Shown one piece after another: positions 8,233 through 17,536 of a stretch of 64,000 nt of DNA; position 1 is the stretch's first letter; each line of letters begins with the position of its first letter. The notes under the pieces were generated by a model. It did no database searches. It was not told the DNA's origin and saw nothing but the letters and a program-made list of their open reading frames with translations. The translations under genes and the position numbers were made by a program. The DNA comes from Methylophaga sp. UBA3192 (GTDB lineage Bacteria > Pseudomonadota > Gammaproteobacteria > Nitrosococcales > Methylophagaceae). Where the stretch lies: contig DEXE01000003.1 in the NCBI GenBank assembly GCA_002363955.1, positions 537,060 to 601,059 on the forward strand. The letters run 5' to 3'.

Positions 8233-9737
8233 AAGTTTTCTCCCAGCACCGCTTCAATGTAGGCTGCTGGATTTAATAATTGATCAGCAGCATCACTGGC
8301 TAACTGATAAATGGGTTCACCATTCAGACCAATGTACAAAGTGCATAAGGTTAAGCCAACCACCGGTATCAGCATGACCAATAATTGCGAGTCTGTTCGA
8401 TTACTGATTAAACGAGAATCATCTATACCCTCCGGTAATTTTTTCCAGAACACTTCGGCCCAGATTTTGATCATTGAATATAAAGTCAACAGTCCGACTA
8501 ACAGGGCAGTACCGGTCGCTATCCAGGCGTCCACTTCAAGACCGGCCCGTATCACCAGAAACTTGGCAAAAAAACCTGATAATGGTGGTATACCGGCAAG
8601 CGACAGGGCAGGGATCAGAAATAAAATCGCCAGCCATGGACGTTGTTTATAAACTCCGCCCAGCTTTTTCAGGTCATAACTGCCCAACAGTCGATACACC
8701 ACACCACTAATCAAAAACAGATTCGTTTTCACGATAATGTGATGCATGATGTAAAACACCCCACCGATAATGGCTAATGGTGTGAATAGCGCCAATCCCA
8801 GCAGCATGTAACCAATCTGGCTGACGATATGAAATGACAGAATCCGGCGAAACTCAAACTGTGCCGCCGCACCCAATACACCGGTCAGCATTGTCAGCAC
8901 AGCGACCCATAACAAAATAGTGTGGGTATAGCCGGTATCGCCAATGAATATCAGCGTAAACACCCGGTATAAAGCATAAACGCCGACTTTGGTCAGTAAT
9001 CCGGCAAACAATGCGGACACACCGACCAGGGGGGTATGGTAAGACGCTGGCAACCAGAAAAACAACGGAAAGGCAGCGGCTTTAATGCCAAACGAAATAA
9101 GAAACATCATCGCCAGCACATTGACCATGCCGGTATGTTCTACCTGACTCAGTTTGTCACCAATATCGGCCATGTTCAGTGTACCAACCATGCCATATAA
9201 CAAGCCGATGGCGGATAGAAATATCGCTGATGAAAACAGGTTCAACGTGACGTATTTAATCGCGCCTTCCATCTGGGCGCGTTCGCCGCCCAAGGTCAAC
9301 AGCGCAAATGAGGCCAGCAACATCACCTCAAACCAGACAAACAGATTGAATATATCGCCGGCCAGGAAAGAACCGGCAACCCCGGCAAGTAACAGATGCA
9401 TTAACGGGAAATAGCCGAATTTCTGATGTTTATCAGGTGTGGCTGCCATGGAAAAAACTGCAATCGCCAGACCGATAATACCGGTTAACACGATCATGAT
9501 CGCACTTAGCAAATCGGCCACAATGGTGATACCAAACGGTGCCGCCCAGCCGCCCATCTGCATCACTACAAAGCCAGTTTCACGAATACTGCTTAATAGC
9601 CAGATGCCTGATCCGAGTAAAGCGGTGGTGGCGAACAGGCTAATCCAGCGCTGATAAAACGTTGAACGCCAGAAGGCTAACGTTAAAGCGCCTGCCAATA
9701 ACGGGATAATAATGGGTAAAACAACTTCCGGGCTCAA
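8229..9737 (-). CDS. mrpD: Na+/H+ antiporter subunit MrpD
   Basis: A 502-residue polytopic protein of the NuoM/N family (proton-translocating complex I antiporter-like subunit) with about 14 helices. The functional glutamate/lysine regions are visible as FNLFVWFEVMLLASFALL and GIKAAAFPLFFWLPASYHTPLVGVSA. With MrpA it forms the ion-translocating core of the antiporter. Start and stop overlap neighbouring genes by four bases on each side (ATGA). Confidence 0.95.
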   Translation of the reverse strand: MSPEVVLPIIIPLLAGALTLAFWRSTFYQRWISLFATTALLGSGIWLLSSIRETGFVVMQMGGWAAPFGITIVADLLSAIMIVLTGIIGLAIAVFSMAATPDKHQKFGYFPLMHLLLAGVAGSFLAGDIFNLFVWFEVMLLASFALLTLGGERAQMEGAIKYVTLNLFSSAIFLSAIGLLYGMVGTLNMADIGDKLSQVEHTGMVNVLAMMFLISFGIKAAAFPLFFWLPASYHTPLVGVSALFAGLLTKVGVYALYRVFTLIFIGDTGYTHTILLWVAVLTMLTGVLGAAAQFEFRRILSFHIVSQIGYMLLGLALFTPLAIIGGVFYIMHHIIVKTNLFLISGVVYRLLGSYDLKKLGGVYKQRPWLAILFLIPALSLAGIPPLSGFFAKFLVIRAGLEVDAWIATGTALLVGLLTLYSMIKIWAEVFWKKLPEGIDDSRLISNRTDSQLLVMLIPVVGLTLCTLYIGLNGEPIYQLASDAADQLLNPAAYIEAVLGENL

Positions 9738-10081
9738 GTGTCAGTATCCTTCATTTGATCCAGATCATCATTACCCACCACTTCATAAGCCCGGTGGATT
9801 AAAACCACGGCAAAGGCCAATACCCCAAAGGCAATAACAATGGCGGTCAAGATCAATGCCTGAGGCAAAGGATCGGCAATGATTCCCAGTGGGGCAGCCG
9901 CACCTTCAGGTATTAATGGTGGAGCCCCGCGGGTCATCCCGGAAACGGCAAAAATCAGCAGGTTGGCCGCATTGCTGAGAATAATCAGGCCGATAACCAG
10001 TTTGACGATTGAGCGACGTAACATCATATAAATCGCTGCTGCAAACAGAATGCCGATCACATAAGCCATCAGTGATTCCAT
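9734..10081 (-). CDS. mrpC: Na+/H+ antiporter subunit MrpC
   Basis: A 115-residue NuoK-like protein with three helices and the family hallmarks GLIILSNAANLLIFAVSG and DPLPQALILTAIVIAFG. It couples to MrpD, whose ATG overlaps its stop. The start shown (MESLMAYVIG) could be four codons too early. There is a 34-base gap upstream to mrpB that contains its ribosome binding site. Confidence 0.94.
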   Translation of the reverse strand: MESLMAYVIGILFAAAIYMMLRRSIVKLVIGLIILSNAANLLIFAVSGMTRGAPPLIPEGAAAPLGIIADPLPQALILTAIVIAFGVLAFAVVLIHRAYEVVGNDDLDQMKDTDT

Positions 10082-10115
10082 ACGGATAGCTCCTGTCGAA
10101 TAGTCAGTTTATCGT

Positions 10116-10562
10116 TCACTCTTCAGACTCCGTCAGTGACATCACGATAGTCAAAATCGTCCCCAATACCGCAAAATAAACGCCGATATCAAAAATCAAT
10201 ACCGTTGATAATTTGATGTCGGTTTCACCCAGTGAAAACTCCCACCATTGGGCCGTAAGAAATGCTTCACCATGGAACATGCCCGGAAACATGGCTGCCA
10301 GCCCCAACAAGAGTCCTAACGCCAGTAAGTCCCGTGGTTCGACCCGCATGATTTCACGCGTTGATGCCACGCCATGGGCAAATAAATACAACACAAAAGC
10401 ACCCGAAGCGACCAGCCCGGCAATAAAACCACCGCCTGGTTCATCGTGACCGCGTAATAATAAAAACACTGAAAAAATTAACTGCAATGGCAACAGAAAC
10501 AAAGCTGCCGTGTGCAGGATCAATGTATTGAAAGTCATTATTTTGGTTTTTTTATCGTTCAT
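10116..10562 (-). CDS. mrpB: Na+/H+ antiporter subunit MrpB
   Basis: A 148-residue membrane protein with four helices and the MnhB signature LLRGHDEPGGGFIAGLVASGAFVLYL. The first eight residues are hydrophilic and basic. Its ATG overlaps the mrpA stop by four bases. Part of the Mrp membrane arm. Confidence 0.95.
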   Translation of the reverse strand: MNDKKTKIMTFNTLILHTAALFLLPLQLIFSVFLLLRGHDEPGGGFIAGLVASGAFVLYLFAHGVASTREIMRVEPRDLLALGLLLGLAAMFPGMFHGEAFLTAQWWEFSLGETDIKLSTVLIFDIGVYFAVLGTILTIVMSLTESEE

Positions 10563-12859
10563 GACTTCTCCTCAGCACGCAGTTTGAGCATTGAGAAAAC
10601 ACCAAGAGCAGCAATCGCCAGCACAAAGATTTCGCCCAGCGTATCCAGTGCCCGAAAATCAACCAGAATGACATTGACGATATTGCGGCCTTTGGCCAGC
10701 GGGTAACTGGACTCGATAAAGAAGTCTGATATGGAGTCAAAAAACTGCACATCGATTGCTGCGAGTATCAGTAATGTCATTAACACGCCCATCAGCACCG
10801 CAACGCTGGCATCCCGAATCACTTCATAGCGGCTTGAGTACCGAGAGAACCCCGGCAGTTTAAATAACACCAGTATCAGTAAAATAACCGTGAGAGTTTC
10901 TACCAGAACTTGGGTAATGCCCAAATCCGGGGCACTGAAATGAATAAACACCAACGCTACAGTAAAACCCAGAACGCCCATGCTGGCGACTGCCCCTAAG
11001 CGTGAAGGGGTGTAAATGGCGTAGAGGGTGGCCATTAGCATCAGTAAAGCAATGGAAAGCTCGTAAAACGCCACACCTTCAACATTCAGATACACATTCA
11101 AACCATACTGACTCAGCAAGGTGTAGCCGACCAGAATCACCGTGGTCAGGATCATGACAATCATGTAGTTACCTAATTTGCCATTTTGCAGCAACCGGGT
11201 CTGCCAGCTGGCGATCCCGGTGATACCATTCATCATGCCGAAATAGCCAGCTTCCGGTCCGTAATGACTTAGTTGTGTGGTCAGATTACCGATGGCTGGC
11301 CGTATTTTTTGCCAGACCATAAATAGCAGGATACCGCCAGCCAGAGCAATCACCGATAACAGCAACGGTAGATTAAAGCCATGCCATAAGGCCAATGACA
11401 AACTGGCTGGAGCTACTGAAATCGCATTGACGGTCGCGCTTAGAATGGCGTTTTGGGGAACCCAGGGCAGCAAACCAAATATAAGCGACAATACCGCCAG
11501 AATCGAAGGTCCTATCAACATTGCCATAGGCGCTTCATGAGGTTTTTTCGATGTGGGGCGTAATTCCCCGTAAAAAGGTTTAATCGCCACGACTGCAGCA
11601 ATCGCCATGACCAGCATCGCGGCGGCCAGGGCCAATATGAGGAGTAATACCTGATAATTATCATTGCCCAGTACCGCTTCAAACATGGCTTCTTTGGCGA
11701 TAAAGCCAAATAAGGGTGGCATCCCGGCAAGCGATAAAGCGGCGAGGGCAGTTATCAGCGCAGTACGTGGCATGTTACTTCGCAAACCACCCATCAGGGT
11801 TAAATCCTTAGTGCCAATTTCGTGGTCAATTGCGCCTGCCAACATAAACAGCGCCGCCTTGTACAATGAATGAGCCAGTAGGAAACAGGCAAAAGCAATC
11901 AACGCATATCCGGTGCCGATTCCAAGCAGCATGGTCAATGTGCCGAGTGCCATTACGGTGGAATAGGCCAGTACTTTCTTGATATTGGTCGCGCTATAGG
12001 CCAGATAGGCTCCGACAAACATGGTGATGGCACCAAACAGACTAAGAGAGAATGTCCAAACAGCATGTTCGGTAAATGCCGGATTCAAACGTGCCATCAA
12101 ATAAATCCCGGCTTTCACCATCGTGGCGGAATGCAGATAGGCCGATACCGGAGTTGGTGCCGCCATCGCATTGGGTAACCAGAAATGAAAAGGGAATTGA
12201 GCGGATTTGGTAAACGTACCCAACAGAATACAGATGATCATGCCAACGGCCAGCGGACTCTCCAGCAGACTGTCTGATGCGCTTAGCAACTCGGATATCT
12301 GATAGCTGCCACCTGCAGTGGCTAACATAATCAGTCCGGCCATCAGGGCCAGACCACCTCCTACCGTGACAAACAAACCTTGTAATGCTGAACGCCTGGC
12401 GGATTCGTCTTCATGATCAAAACCGATCAACAGATAGGAAGTGATGCTGGTTAATTCCCAGAACACAAACAGGCTGATCAGATTATCGGACAGCACCAGC
12501 CCGAGCATTGAAGCCATAAAGGCGAGCATGATGACAAAAAAACGAGCGATCGATTGATGCCCTTTCAGGTAACTGCCTGCGTAAATAAAAATGAAGATAC
12601 CGATAAAACTAATCAGCAGTGTAAATAGCAAAGACAGTCCATCCAGCATAAAGCTCAGATTGATATCCATCCCCGGCAACCACTGCCATTGCTGATAGAT
12701 GACTTCACCCTGGCCCAACGATGGGATAAAACTGGCAAAATACACCGTTAGCGATAATGGCAAGATCGCTAAAAGCCAGCCGGTTTTATTCCCTGCAATA
12801 CGCTGCAGAAAAGGCGTAAAGAGGGCCAGAATAAAACCTGATAAAACGGCAAATAACAT
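10559..12859 (-). CDS. mrpA: Na+/H+ antiporter subunit MrpA
   Basis: First gene of the operon and largest subunit (766 residues). The N-terminal 500 residues are NuoL-like with LFVFWELTSITSYLLIGFDHE and KSAQFPFHFWLPNAMAAPTPVSAYLHSATMVKAGIY, the conserved channel segments. The C-terminal third contains the extra MbhD/MbhE-like helices (for example VDFRALDTLGEIFVLAIAALGVF) found in full-length MrpA. AGGAG precedes the ATG. The seven genes in the order A to G make a complete group 1 Mrp antiporter, expected to provide Na+ tolerance and pH homeostasis in a saline habitat. Confidence 0.96.
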   Translation of the reverse strand: MLFAVLSGFILALFTPFLQRIAGNKTGWLLAILPLSLTVYFASFIPSLGQGEVIYQQWQWLPGMDINLSFMLDGLSLLFTLLISFIGIFIFIYAGSYLKGHQSIARFFVIMLAFMASMLGLVLSDNLISLFVFWELTSITSYLLIGFDHEDESARRSALQGLFVTVGGGLALMAGLIMLATAGGSYQISELLSASDSLLESPLAVGMIICILLGTFTKSAQFPFHFWLPNAMAAPTPVSAYLHSATMVKAGIYLMARLNPAFTEHAVWTFSLSLFGAITMFVGAYLAYSATNIKKVLAYSTVMALGTLTMLLGIGTGYALIAFACFLLAHSLYKAALFMLAGAIDHEIGTKDLTLMGGLRSNMPRTALITALAALSLAGMPPLFGFIAKEAMFEAVLGNDNYQVLLLILALAAAMLVMAIAAVVAIKPFYGELRPTSKKPHEAPMAMLIGPSILAVLSLIFGLLPWVPQNAILSATVNAISVAPASLSLALWHGFNLPLLLSVIALAGGILLFMVWQKIRPAIGNLTTQLSHYGPEAGYFGMMNGITGIASWQTRLLQNGKLGNYMIVMILTTVILVGYTLLSQYGLNVYLNVEGVAFYELSIALLMLMATLYAIYTPSRLGAVASMGVLGFTVALVFIHFSAPDLGITQVLVETLTVILLILVLFKLPGFSRYSSRYEVIRDASVAVLMGVLMTLLILAAIDVQFFDSISDFFIESSYPLAKGRNIVNVILVDFRALDTLGEIFVLAIAALGVFSMLKLRAEEKS

Positions 12860-13173
12860 CGTATCCGATATCTCCTGAATTCAGCTCACAGCCCAGCTGA
12901 CAATTCCATTGACTAAAATGTGAATTTGTCATTGTTGAGCTGTGATTTAAGTCATTTTCTAGCGGGAAAAGTTGCCTGTGAGAATAGTGGAGAGTATTTG
13001 ACGGTGCAAGGAAAGACCGCAAAATCAGATAAAAATATGTAAGCAAAATAAGGTTTTTGGACGATTGCTTATCTTATTTATATACGGCGTCAGAAATTGT
13101 GAAAAAGCAATCTTGCTGCAAAATTTTAAAAAGTCAGCGAATTGCGCAAATGTAGACTCTGCGTCGGCCAATA
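12860..13173. other. intergenic region upstream of mrpA
   Basis: About 310 bases between the mrpA start and the gluQ stop (both minus strand). It must carry the mrp promoter, but I could not find a convincing -35/-10 pair. No hairpin with a T tract for gluQ was seen. The part near 13020-13130 is AT-rich. No gene is supported here. Confidence 0.5.
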
Positions 13174-14124
13174 TCAAACCCCGATCGTGGGTTCTACTTC
13201 TGGTTCTGCTGGAACCATCGTAACCTGGCGTCGCAACTTGGGTACGTTTTGTATCTGCCAATGCTGTATTGCCCATTGCCATAAATCATCAAGCGGGACA
13301 TGTGCCAATTCTGCCGGTGGTTGCAAACCCAGAAAGCGTAATACCCGGCATAAGACCACGCCACTGTCTCTCTGCTTTATCGGCTGTGCACGGGTTTGTT
13401 TACTGAGTTTTTCGCCTTGCAGATTGGTCGCTACGGGAATATGTGCATAAAGTGGTGTGGTAAATCCAAGTTGTTGCTGAAGATAAATTTGTCTGGGCGT
13501 TGAGTCCAGCAGATCAGCACCTCGAACAATATGCGTCACACCCTGCATGGCATCATCAACCACGACCGCCAACTGATAAGCATACAAACCATCTGCACGT
13601 TTAATCACATAATCACCCACATCACGAGCCAAGTTCTGCGATTGGTTCCCCTGAATCTGGTCATAAAAACACACGGGTTGTTCATTGACTTTGAGTCGCC
13701 AGGTACGTACTTGTTTTACAGCAGACAAGCCATCACGACAAAAGCCCGGATATACAGGTCCATCAATCCCCATTAGAGCACTGGCATTAATTTCTTTTCG
13801 GCTACAGGCGCAGGGATAGGCCTGTTTTGACAATTGCAACTTTGTCAGCATTTCACGGTAAACGGGATTGCGCTGACTTTGAAACAGCACATCAGTGTCC
13901 CACTCAAAACCAAAACTTTGCAGCGTTTCGAGAATATCCTTTGCCGCGCCAGCTATTTCCCGGGGTTTGTCCAGATCTTCCATACGCACCAACCATTTTC
14001 CATTGTGCGCACGTGCATCCAGAAAGCTTGCCGTAGCAGCTACCAGTGAGCCAAAATGCAAAGGCCCGGTCGGTGAGGGAGCAAAGCGTCCAGTGTATGT
14101 GGGTTCTGTTAAGTCTGAATTCAT
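13174..14124 (-). CDS. gluQ: glutamyl-Q tRNA(Asp) synthetase
   Basis: Attaches glutamate to the queuosine base at the wobble position of tRNA-Asp. It is a truncated class I glutamyl-tRNA synthetase lacking the anticodon-binding domain, as its 316 residues show. The HIGH-equivalent is APSPTGPLHFGSL, the KMSKS-equivalent is GEKLSKQTRA, and four zinc ligands lie around YPCACSRKEI and YPGFCRDG. It is divergent from the gene at 14199. In many gammaproteobacteria gluQ follows dksA; here it does not. Confidence 0.93.
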   Translation of the reverse strand: MNSDLTEPTYTGRFAPSPTGPLHFGSLVAATASFLDARAHNGKWLVRMEDLDKPREIAGAAKDILETLQSFGFEWDTDVLFQSQRNPVYREMLTKLQLSKQAYPCACSRKEINASALMGIDGPVYPGFCRDGLSAVKQVRTWRLKVNEQPVCFYDQIQGNQSQNLARDVGDYVIKRADGLYAYQLAVVVDDAMQGVTHIVRGADLLDSTPRQIYLQQQLGFTTPLYAHIPVATNLQGEKLSKQTRAQPIKQRDSGVVLCRVLRFLGLQPPAELAHVPLDDLWQWAIQHWQIQNVPKLRRQVTMVPAEPEVEPTIGV

Positions 14125-14198
14125 ATTTAGTTGTGATAATTCTCCACGTAGAATGACATCAGAGTCTGTTCATCAATGAATTTCACAGCCCTTAATCT

Positions 14199-14591
14199 AT
14201 GACTGAAAACTATCTTTTTGTATACGGTACCTTACGTAAAGACACTACTCGTCACGATTTGCTGCAAAGATTCTGTGAATTCATCGATATTGGAACGCTG
14301 CAAGGACAATTGTATCTGGTTGATTATTATCCCGGCGTAATAACAAGCGATGATTCGCGGCAACTGGTTTTTGGTGAAGTGTATCGGATTTACAATTACC
14401 AATTGCTGTTTGCTGCTCTGGATGATTATGAAGAATGTTCTTCCAGTTTTTCTCAGCCACACGAATATGTGCGGCAACAGTTAATGGTTTCGCTGTCGGA
14501 TGGGCATAAACTGAAAGCCTGGGTATATCTCTATAATCGACCGGTCTCAGGATTGAAACTTATTGCCTCCGGTGACTTTCTCAATCCATGA
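14199..14591 (+). CDS. gamma-glutamylcyclotransferase-like (AIG2/YtfP) protein
   Basis: A 130-residue protein opening with the family signature YLFVYGTLRKD, which forms the substrate loop of the GGCT fold, followed by GTLQGQLYLVDYYPGVI, VFGEVYRI and the LDDYEEC segment that carries the catalytic acid of the family. It may cleave gamma-glutamyl amines or peptides, but the substrate is unknown. The C-terminus (AWVYLYNRP) fits the final strand. Confidence 0.85.
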   Translation: MTENYLFVYGTLRKDTTRHDLLQRFCEFIDIGTLQGQLYLVDYYPGVITSDDSRQLVFGEVYRIYNYQLLFAALDDYEECSSSFSQPHEYVRQQLMVSLSDGHKLKAWVYLYNRPVSGLKLIASGDFLNP

Positions 14592-14661
14592 CTAAACAGG
14601 CACTATGTCGCTACCATTAAGTTATCAAACCAGCACAAAAGGTGCTTGAAAAAGAGGTTAT

Positions 14662-14985
14662 ATGTTTCGATCTGATGCTTTTCGCCAGCAAGCTCAAGCC
14701 TGGCAACAACAATTCAGACAGTTGCAGTCTGCCGGTTTGCTGCAACGGATCTTTGCATGGATTATGCTGGGGCTGATAATGATGCTGAGTCTGACACTGC
14801 TGGTTTTTGTGGTGTTGCTGAGCTGGATCCTGATTCCGCTGATGCTTTACCGGGCACGCAGACAAATGCGTAAAGCCCGGGAATCGGCTTCTCAACAACA
14901 ACCGTTTTCACAACGCTCGTCTCAGCAATCACGTCATGAAACCCATATCATTGAAGGTGAAATTATCAGCCGTAAAGAGGAATGA
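14662..14985 (+). CDS. small membrane protein of unknown function
   Basis: A 107-residue protein. Residues 1-28 are amphipathic and glutamine-rich, two adjoining hydrophobic helices span about 29-62, and a basic, polar tail ends with THIIEGEIISRKEE. An EGE-type tail of this sort recurs in small bacterial membrane proteins, but I do not recognise the family. An AAGAGG sequence precedes the ATG. It is followed by another unknown gene at 15061 in the same direction. Confidence 0.65.
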   Translation: MFRSDAFRQQAQAWQQQFRQLQSAGLLQRIFAWIMLGLIMMLSLTLLVFVVLLSWILIPLMLYRARRQMRKARESASQQQPFSQRSSQQSRHETHIIEGEIISRKEE

Positions 14986-15060
14986 AATAAGCCAGTCGAA
15001 AGGTGATACTTACTCAGCCTGTTACGATCAGCAATCACATCATGACCAAGGAGGCCGCGA

Positions 15061-15594
15061 TTGTCCGAGTCTATTAGCCCAATCGGGTTTAGTGCTGTTG
15101 AGGATTGGACGGTAGAGGACTTTTACCGTTTTTTTCACCAGCTTAATATTCTGTATAACCGGCTCTATGTGTTGGAAAAGTTAAAATACAAAGGCCAGAA
15201 TCCGAAGCTTAAAATGGCGTTATATGGTTCATTATCTGCTGTCAAAGCGCATCACAGACTTATTATTCAGTCCATTGAGATCCACTCTCCCGGCGATTTC
15301 AATCTGTTGGGACTGGATAAAGTTATCGAACAATTACGCGAACTCTGGAAAGATATTTCCTATCGAAATCGCTTGATAAAACAGAAGCTTACTGAACAGA
15401 ATCGCCACGATAAACAGATGAATCAGCTCAGGGAAATCGCGGCGATGCAAAAGTTACTGCAAAACCAGGTCGCTACCATGCAGCAGCTGGGTTATAGCGA
15501 AGACGAAATTGCTGAAGGACTCAAAGCACTGGCTGATCCACTTGAACAATTAATCGAACTGGCAGACAGCCGTAAGATTTCTTTAAAAGAATGA
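15061..15594 (+). CDS. conserved coiled-coil protein of unknown function
   Basis: A 177-residue soluble, mostly helical protein with heptad-like helices around residues 85-150 (LTEQNRHDKQMNQLREIAAMQK). It starts with TTG at 15061, supported by a perfect AAGGAGG eight bases upstream. No catalytic motif is seen and I do not recognise it. It lies in the same direction as the small membrane protein before it and may be coexpressed. Confidence 0.65.
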   Translation: MSESISPIGFSAVEDWTVEDFYRFFHQLNILYNRLYVLEKLKYKGQNPKLKMALYGSLSAVKAHHRLIIQSIEIHSPGDFNLLGLDKVIEQLRELWKDISYRNRLIKQKLTEQNRHDKQMNQLREIAAMQKLLQNQVATMQQLGYSEDEIAEGLKALADPLEQLIELADSRKISLKE

Positions 15595-15651
15595 TGACGG
15601 AAAGATAAATAGTGGTCCATCAAATTTATATTGAAAACCAGTAGATACGGC

Positions 15652-15685
15652 AAAAAAAGCGGCGGAAATCATAAATAACCGCCGC
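15652..15685 (-). terminator. rho-independent terminator of the DUF3096 gene
   Basis: Read on the minus strand, a perfect seven-base GC stem (GCGGCGG/CCGCCGC, 13-base loop) is followed directly by seven T. It lies 110 bases beyond the stop of the small gene at 15797-15946, with an inverted repeat in between. Confidence 0.8.
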
Positions 15686-15695
15686 GATTTCCCAT

Positions 15696-15778
15696 GGCCT
15701 GTTGATCTGTCAGAGCCACCACTGCCGGAGGAGGCTATATTTTTGTCTCACAAGGCGCCTATGAAACATCAACAGGCC
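15696..15778. repeat. dispersed inverted repeat, GGCCTGTTGAT family
   Basis: GGCCTGTTGAT at 15696 and its reverse complement ending at 15778 form an 11-base perfect inverted repeat around a 60-base spacer. The same arm sequence occurs at 22373-22440 and, as one degenerate arm, near 42817. Here it sits between a gene stop and its terminator. Confidence 0.6.
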
Positions 15779-15796
15779 CTAATTACAAAAGTTATT

Positions 15797-15946
15797 TTAG
15801 GGTGTGATATTCAGATTGCCACCGAAGATACCAACCAATCCGATAATAATCAGATAAATAGCCACGATGTAGTTGAGCAGTCTCGGCACGACCAAAATCA
15901 GAATACCTGCGATCAATGAAATAAGTGGTGTCAGTGCAATAGTCAT
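15797..15946 (-). CDS. DUF3096-type small membrane protein
   Basis: A 49-residue peptide, MTIALTPLISLIAGILILV then a second hydrophobic helix LNYIVAIYLIIIGLVGIFG, joined by the short turn PRLLNY. This is the pattern of the DUF3096 family of tiny two-helix membrane proteins of unknown function. It is too short for routine gene calling. AGAGG lies upstream of the ATG, and a clear rho-independent terminator follows at 15652-15685, supporting a real single-gene transcript. Confidence 0.8.
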   Translation of the reverse strand: MTIALTPLISLIAGILILVVPRLLNYIVAIYLIIIGLVGIFGGNLNITP

Positions 15947-16044
15947 AATGTAAGCCTCTGTTGTCTAAAAAAATAGCATGTTTGTTATTTGCTTCAGCAG
16001 TATGCCTGAATACGAACCGGGCATATTAAGGGATAAAACCAAAT

Positions 16045-16587
16045 CTAACTTTTTTCCTCAATCAGAATATCTTCCATCAGCTCAGGCTTTTCAACTATCT
16101 CTTCTGGCATAGCAGAAGAATGATGATTAACAATCAACCATTCACCATCATTTTGACGTTCATAAACAAAGCTATAACGGGCCTGAACCTTTTTTTCCTG
16201 TTCTTGTTTTGTCAATGTAAAAGTATAAATACCGGTATTTATAGCAACATTGCCGTTGATAGAAATATGCTGTTTGTCAATCCGGCCATTAGGTTGCAAT
16301 ACCAGGAAATAGTCAAAATAGTCACGAATTCCATCATGGTCGGTTCGAATGGTGTTTGATAACGTCGGTAAAAGCACAGCATCATTTGCGTAATAAGCTG
16401 TCACTGTGGCGGAATCTCCGGTCTGCAGGGCGTTGTTCCAGCGATCAAACAGATATTCAATTTCAGCTTCGCTGGCCTGAACATCTTTTACCTCTGGTTC
16501 CGGCGCACAGGCCATCAGCATCAAGCCCAAAAATATAAGAAAACCCGGTTTGAGTATGCGCGTGAGTGGGAATGCATTTTTTGTCAT
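16045..16587 (-). CDS. NTF2-like (SgcJ/EcaC family) lipoprotein
   Basis: A 180-residue exported protein with a lipobox ending LMAC. The mature part is a single NTF2-like/SnoaL domain (AEIEYLFDRWNNALQTGDSATVTAYYANDAVLLP ... DGIRDYFDYFL ... WLIVNHHSSAMPEE), the SgcJ/EcaC or CaMKII-association-type subfamily. The activity is unknown; such domains bind small ligands or dimerise. The ATG at 16587 is preceded by GGAGA at a good distance; the upstream TTG is less likely. Confidence 0.8.
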   Translation of the reverse strand: MTKNAFPLTRILKPGFLIFLGLMLMACAPEPEVKDVQASEAEIEYLFDRWNNALQTGDSATVTAYYANDAVLLPTLSNTIRTDHDGIRDYFDYFLVLQPNGRIDKQHISINGNVAINTGIYTFTLTKQEQEKKVQARYSFVYERQNDGEWLIVNHHSSAMPEEIVEKPELMEDILIEEKS

Positions 16588-16726
16588 AGTTATATTCTCC
16601 AATGCCGTTTATAGACTCTCCCTTATCAAAACCGATAAATTTCGATTCAGATGGTGTTTGACCGTACCACTTTTCGTTATCTCCGTGAAGTTACTGCGTT
16701 TTATTAGGTTCCAGGGTCTGGAAAAA

Positions 16727-16746
16727 TGAAAGCTAACAAGCTTTCA
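16727..16746. other. hairpin of unknown role
   Basis: TGAAAGCT and AGCTTTCA form a perfect eight-base stem with a four-base loop, followed on the minus strand by five T. No minus-strand gene ends here, so it may instead be a regulatory hairpin in front of the amidotransferase gene at 16808. Confidence 0.4.
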
Positions 16747-16807
16747 TTAGTTTAATTATTCTTACATTTGGCTTTAAACTGTTGCCAAATTTATTCAGGA
16801 TCGCACA

Positions 16808-17536
16808 ATGCAAGCACATTACTTTCAGCACGTGCCATTTGAAGGCTTGGGCAGTATTGAAACCTGGTTCAATAAAAATGGTTATCAAATCAGTTCTACG
16901 GCGTTTTATCGGCAAGCCGTATTACCCGAAATCAGCGATGTGGATTATCTGGTGGTAATGGGCGGGCCAATGAGTGTGAATGATGAGGCTGGGTATCCCT
17001 GGCTAAAAGCTGAAAAGCAGTTTATACGGCAATTTATCGCAACGGGTAAACCTGTATTGGGGATTTGTCTGGGCGCACAGCTGATTGCCAGTGCAATGGG
17101 CGCCAGAGTGACTCCCAATAATGAAAAAGAAATTGGCTGGTGGCCGATTCAGGCTGTAGCAAATGTGAATTCATCTTTATTCACGTTTCCCGAAATGGCA
17201 CTGGTTTTTCACTGGCATGGTGAAACATTTGATTTACCTGAAGGTGCTGAGCGAATCGCTGAGAGTTATGGCTGTCGCAATCAGGCGTTTCAGTTAGGAA
17301 AATCGGTGATTGGCTTGCAATTCCATCTTGAAACTACGGAGGCTTCTGCCCAGGCGATTGTTGAGAACTGTGCTGATGAGCTGGTACCTGCACCGTATGT
17401 GCAATCCGAGGGTGAAATACTATCTGCCGGTCCACCAAAATATCAGAGCATCAATCAGTTAATGGGCGCCGTACTGGAGTATTTACATACCGCAACAAAA
17501 CATCCAGATAACGAAAGGCTTGCTGATTATGACTGA
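16808..17536 (+). CDS. class I glutamine amidotransferase-like protein
   Basis: A 242-residue GATase1 domain similar to the stand-alone GMP-synthase-like amidotransferases. The nucleophile Cys87 lies in GICLGAQL and the catalytic His173 and Glu175 in LQFHLE, so the triad is complete. MGGPMSVND is the family loop. It likely releases ammonia from glutamine or a gamma-glutamyl compound; the acceptor is unknown. It overlaps the next gene by eight bases, so both should be translated together. Confidence 0.88.
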   Translation: MQAHYFQHVPFEGLGSIETWFNKNGYQISSTAFYRQAVLPEISDVDYLVVMGGPMSVNDEAGYPWLKAEKQFIRQFIATGKPVLGICLGAQLIASAMGARVTPNNEKEIGWWPIQAVANVNSSLFTFPEMALVFHWHGETFDLPEGAERIAESYGCRNQAFQLGKSVIGLQFHLETTEASAQAIVENCADELVPAPYVQSEGEILSAGPPKYQSINQLMGAVLEYLHTATKHPDNERLADYD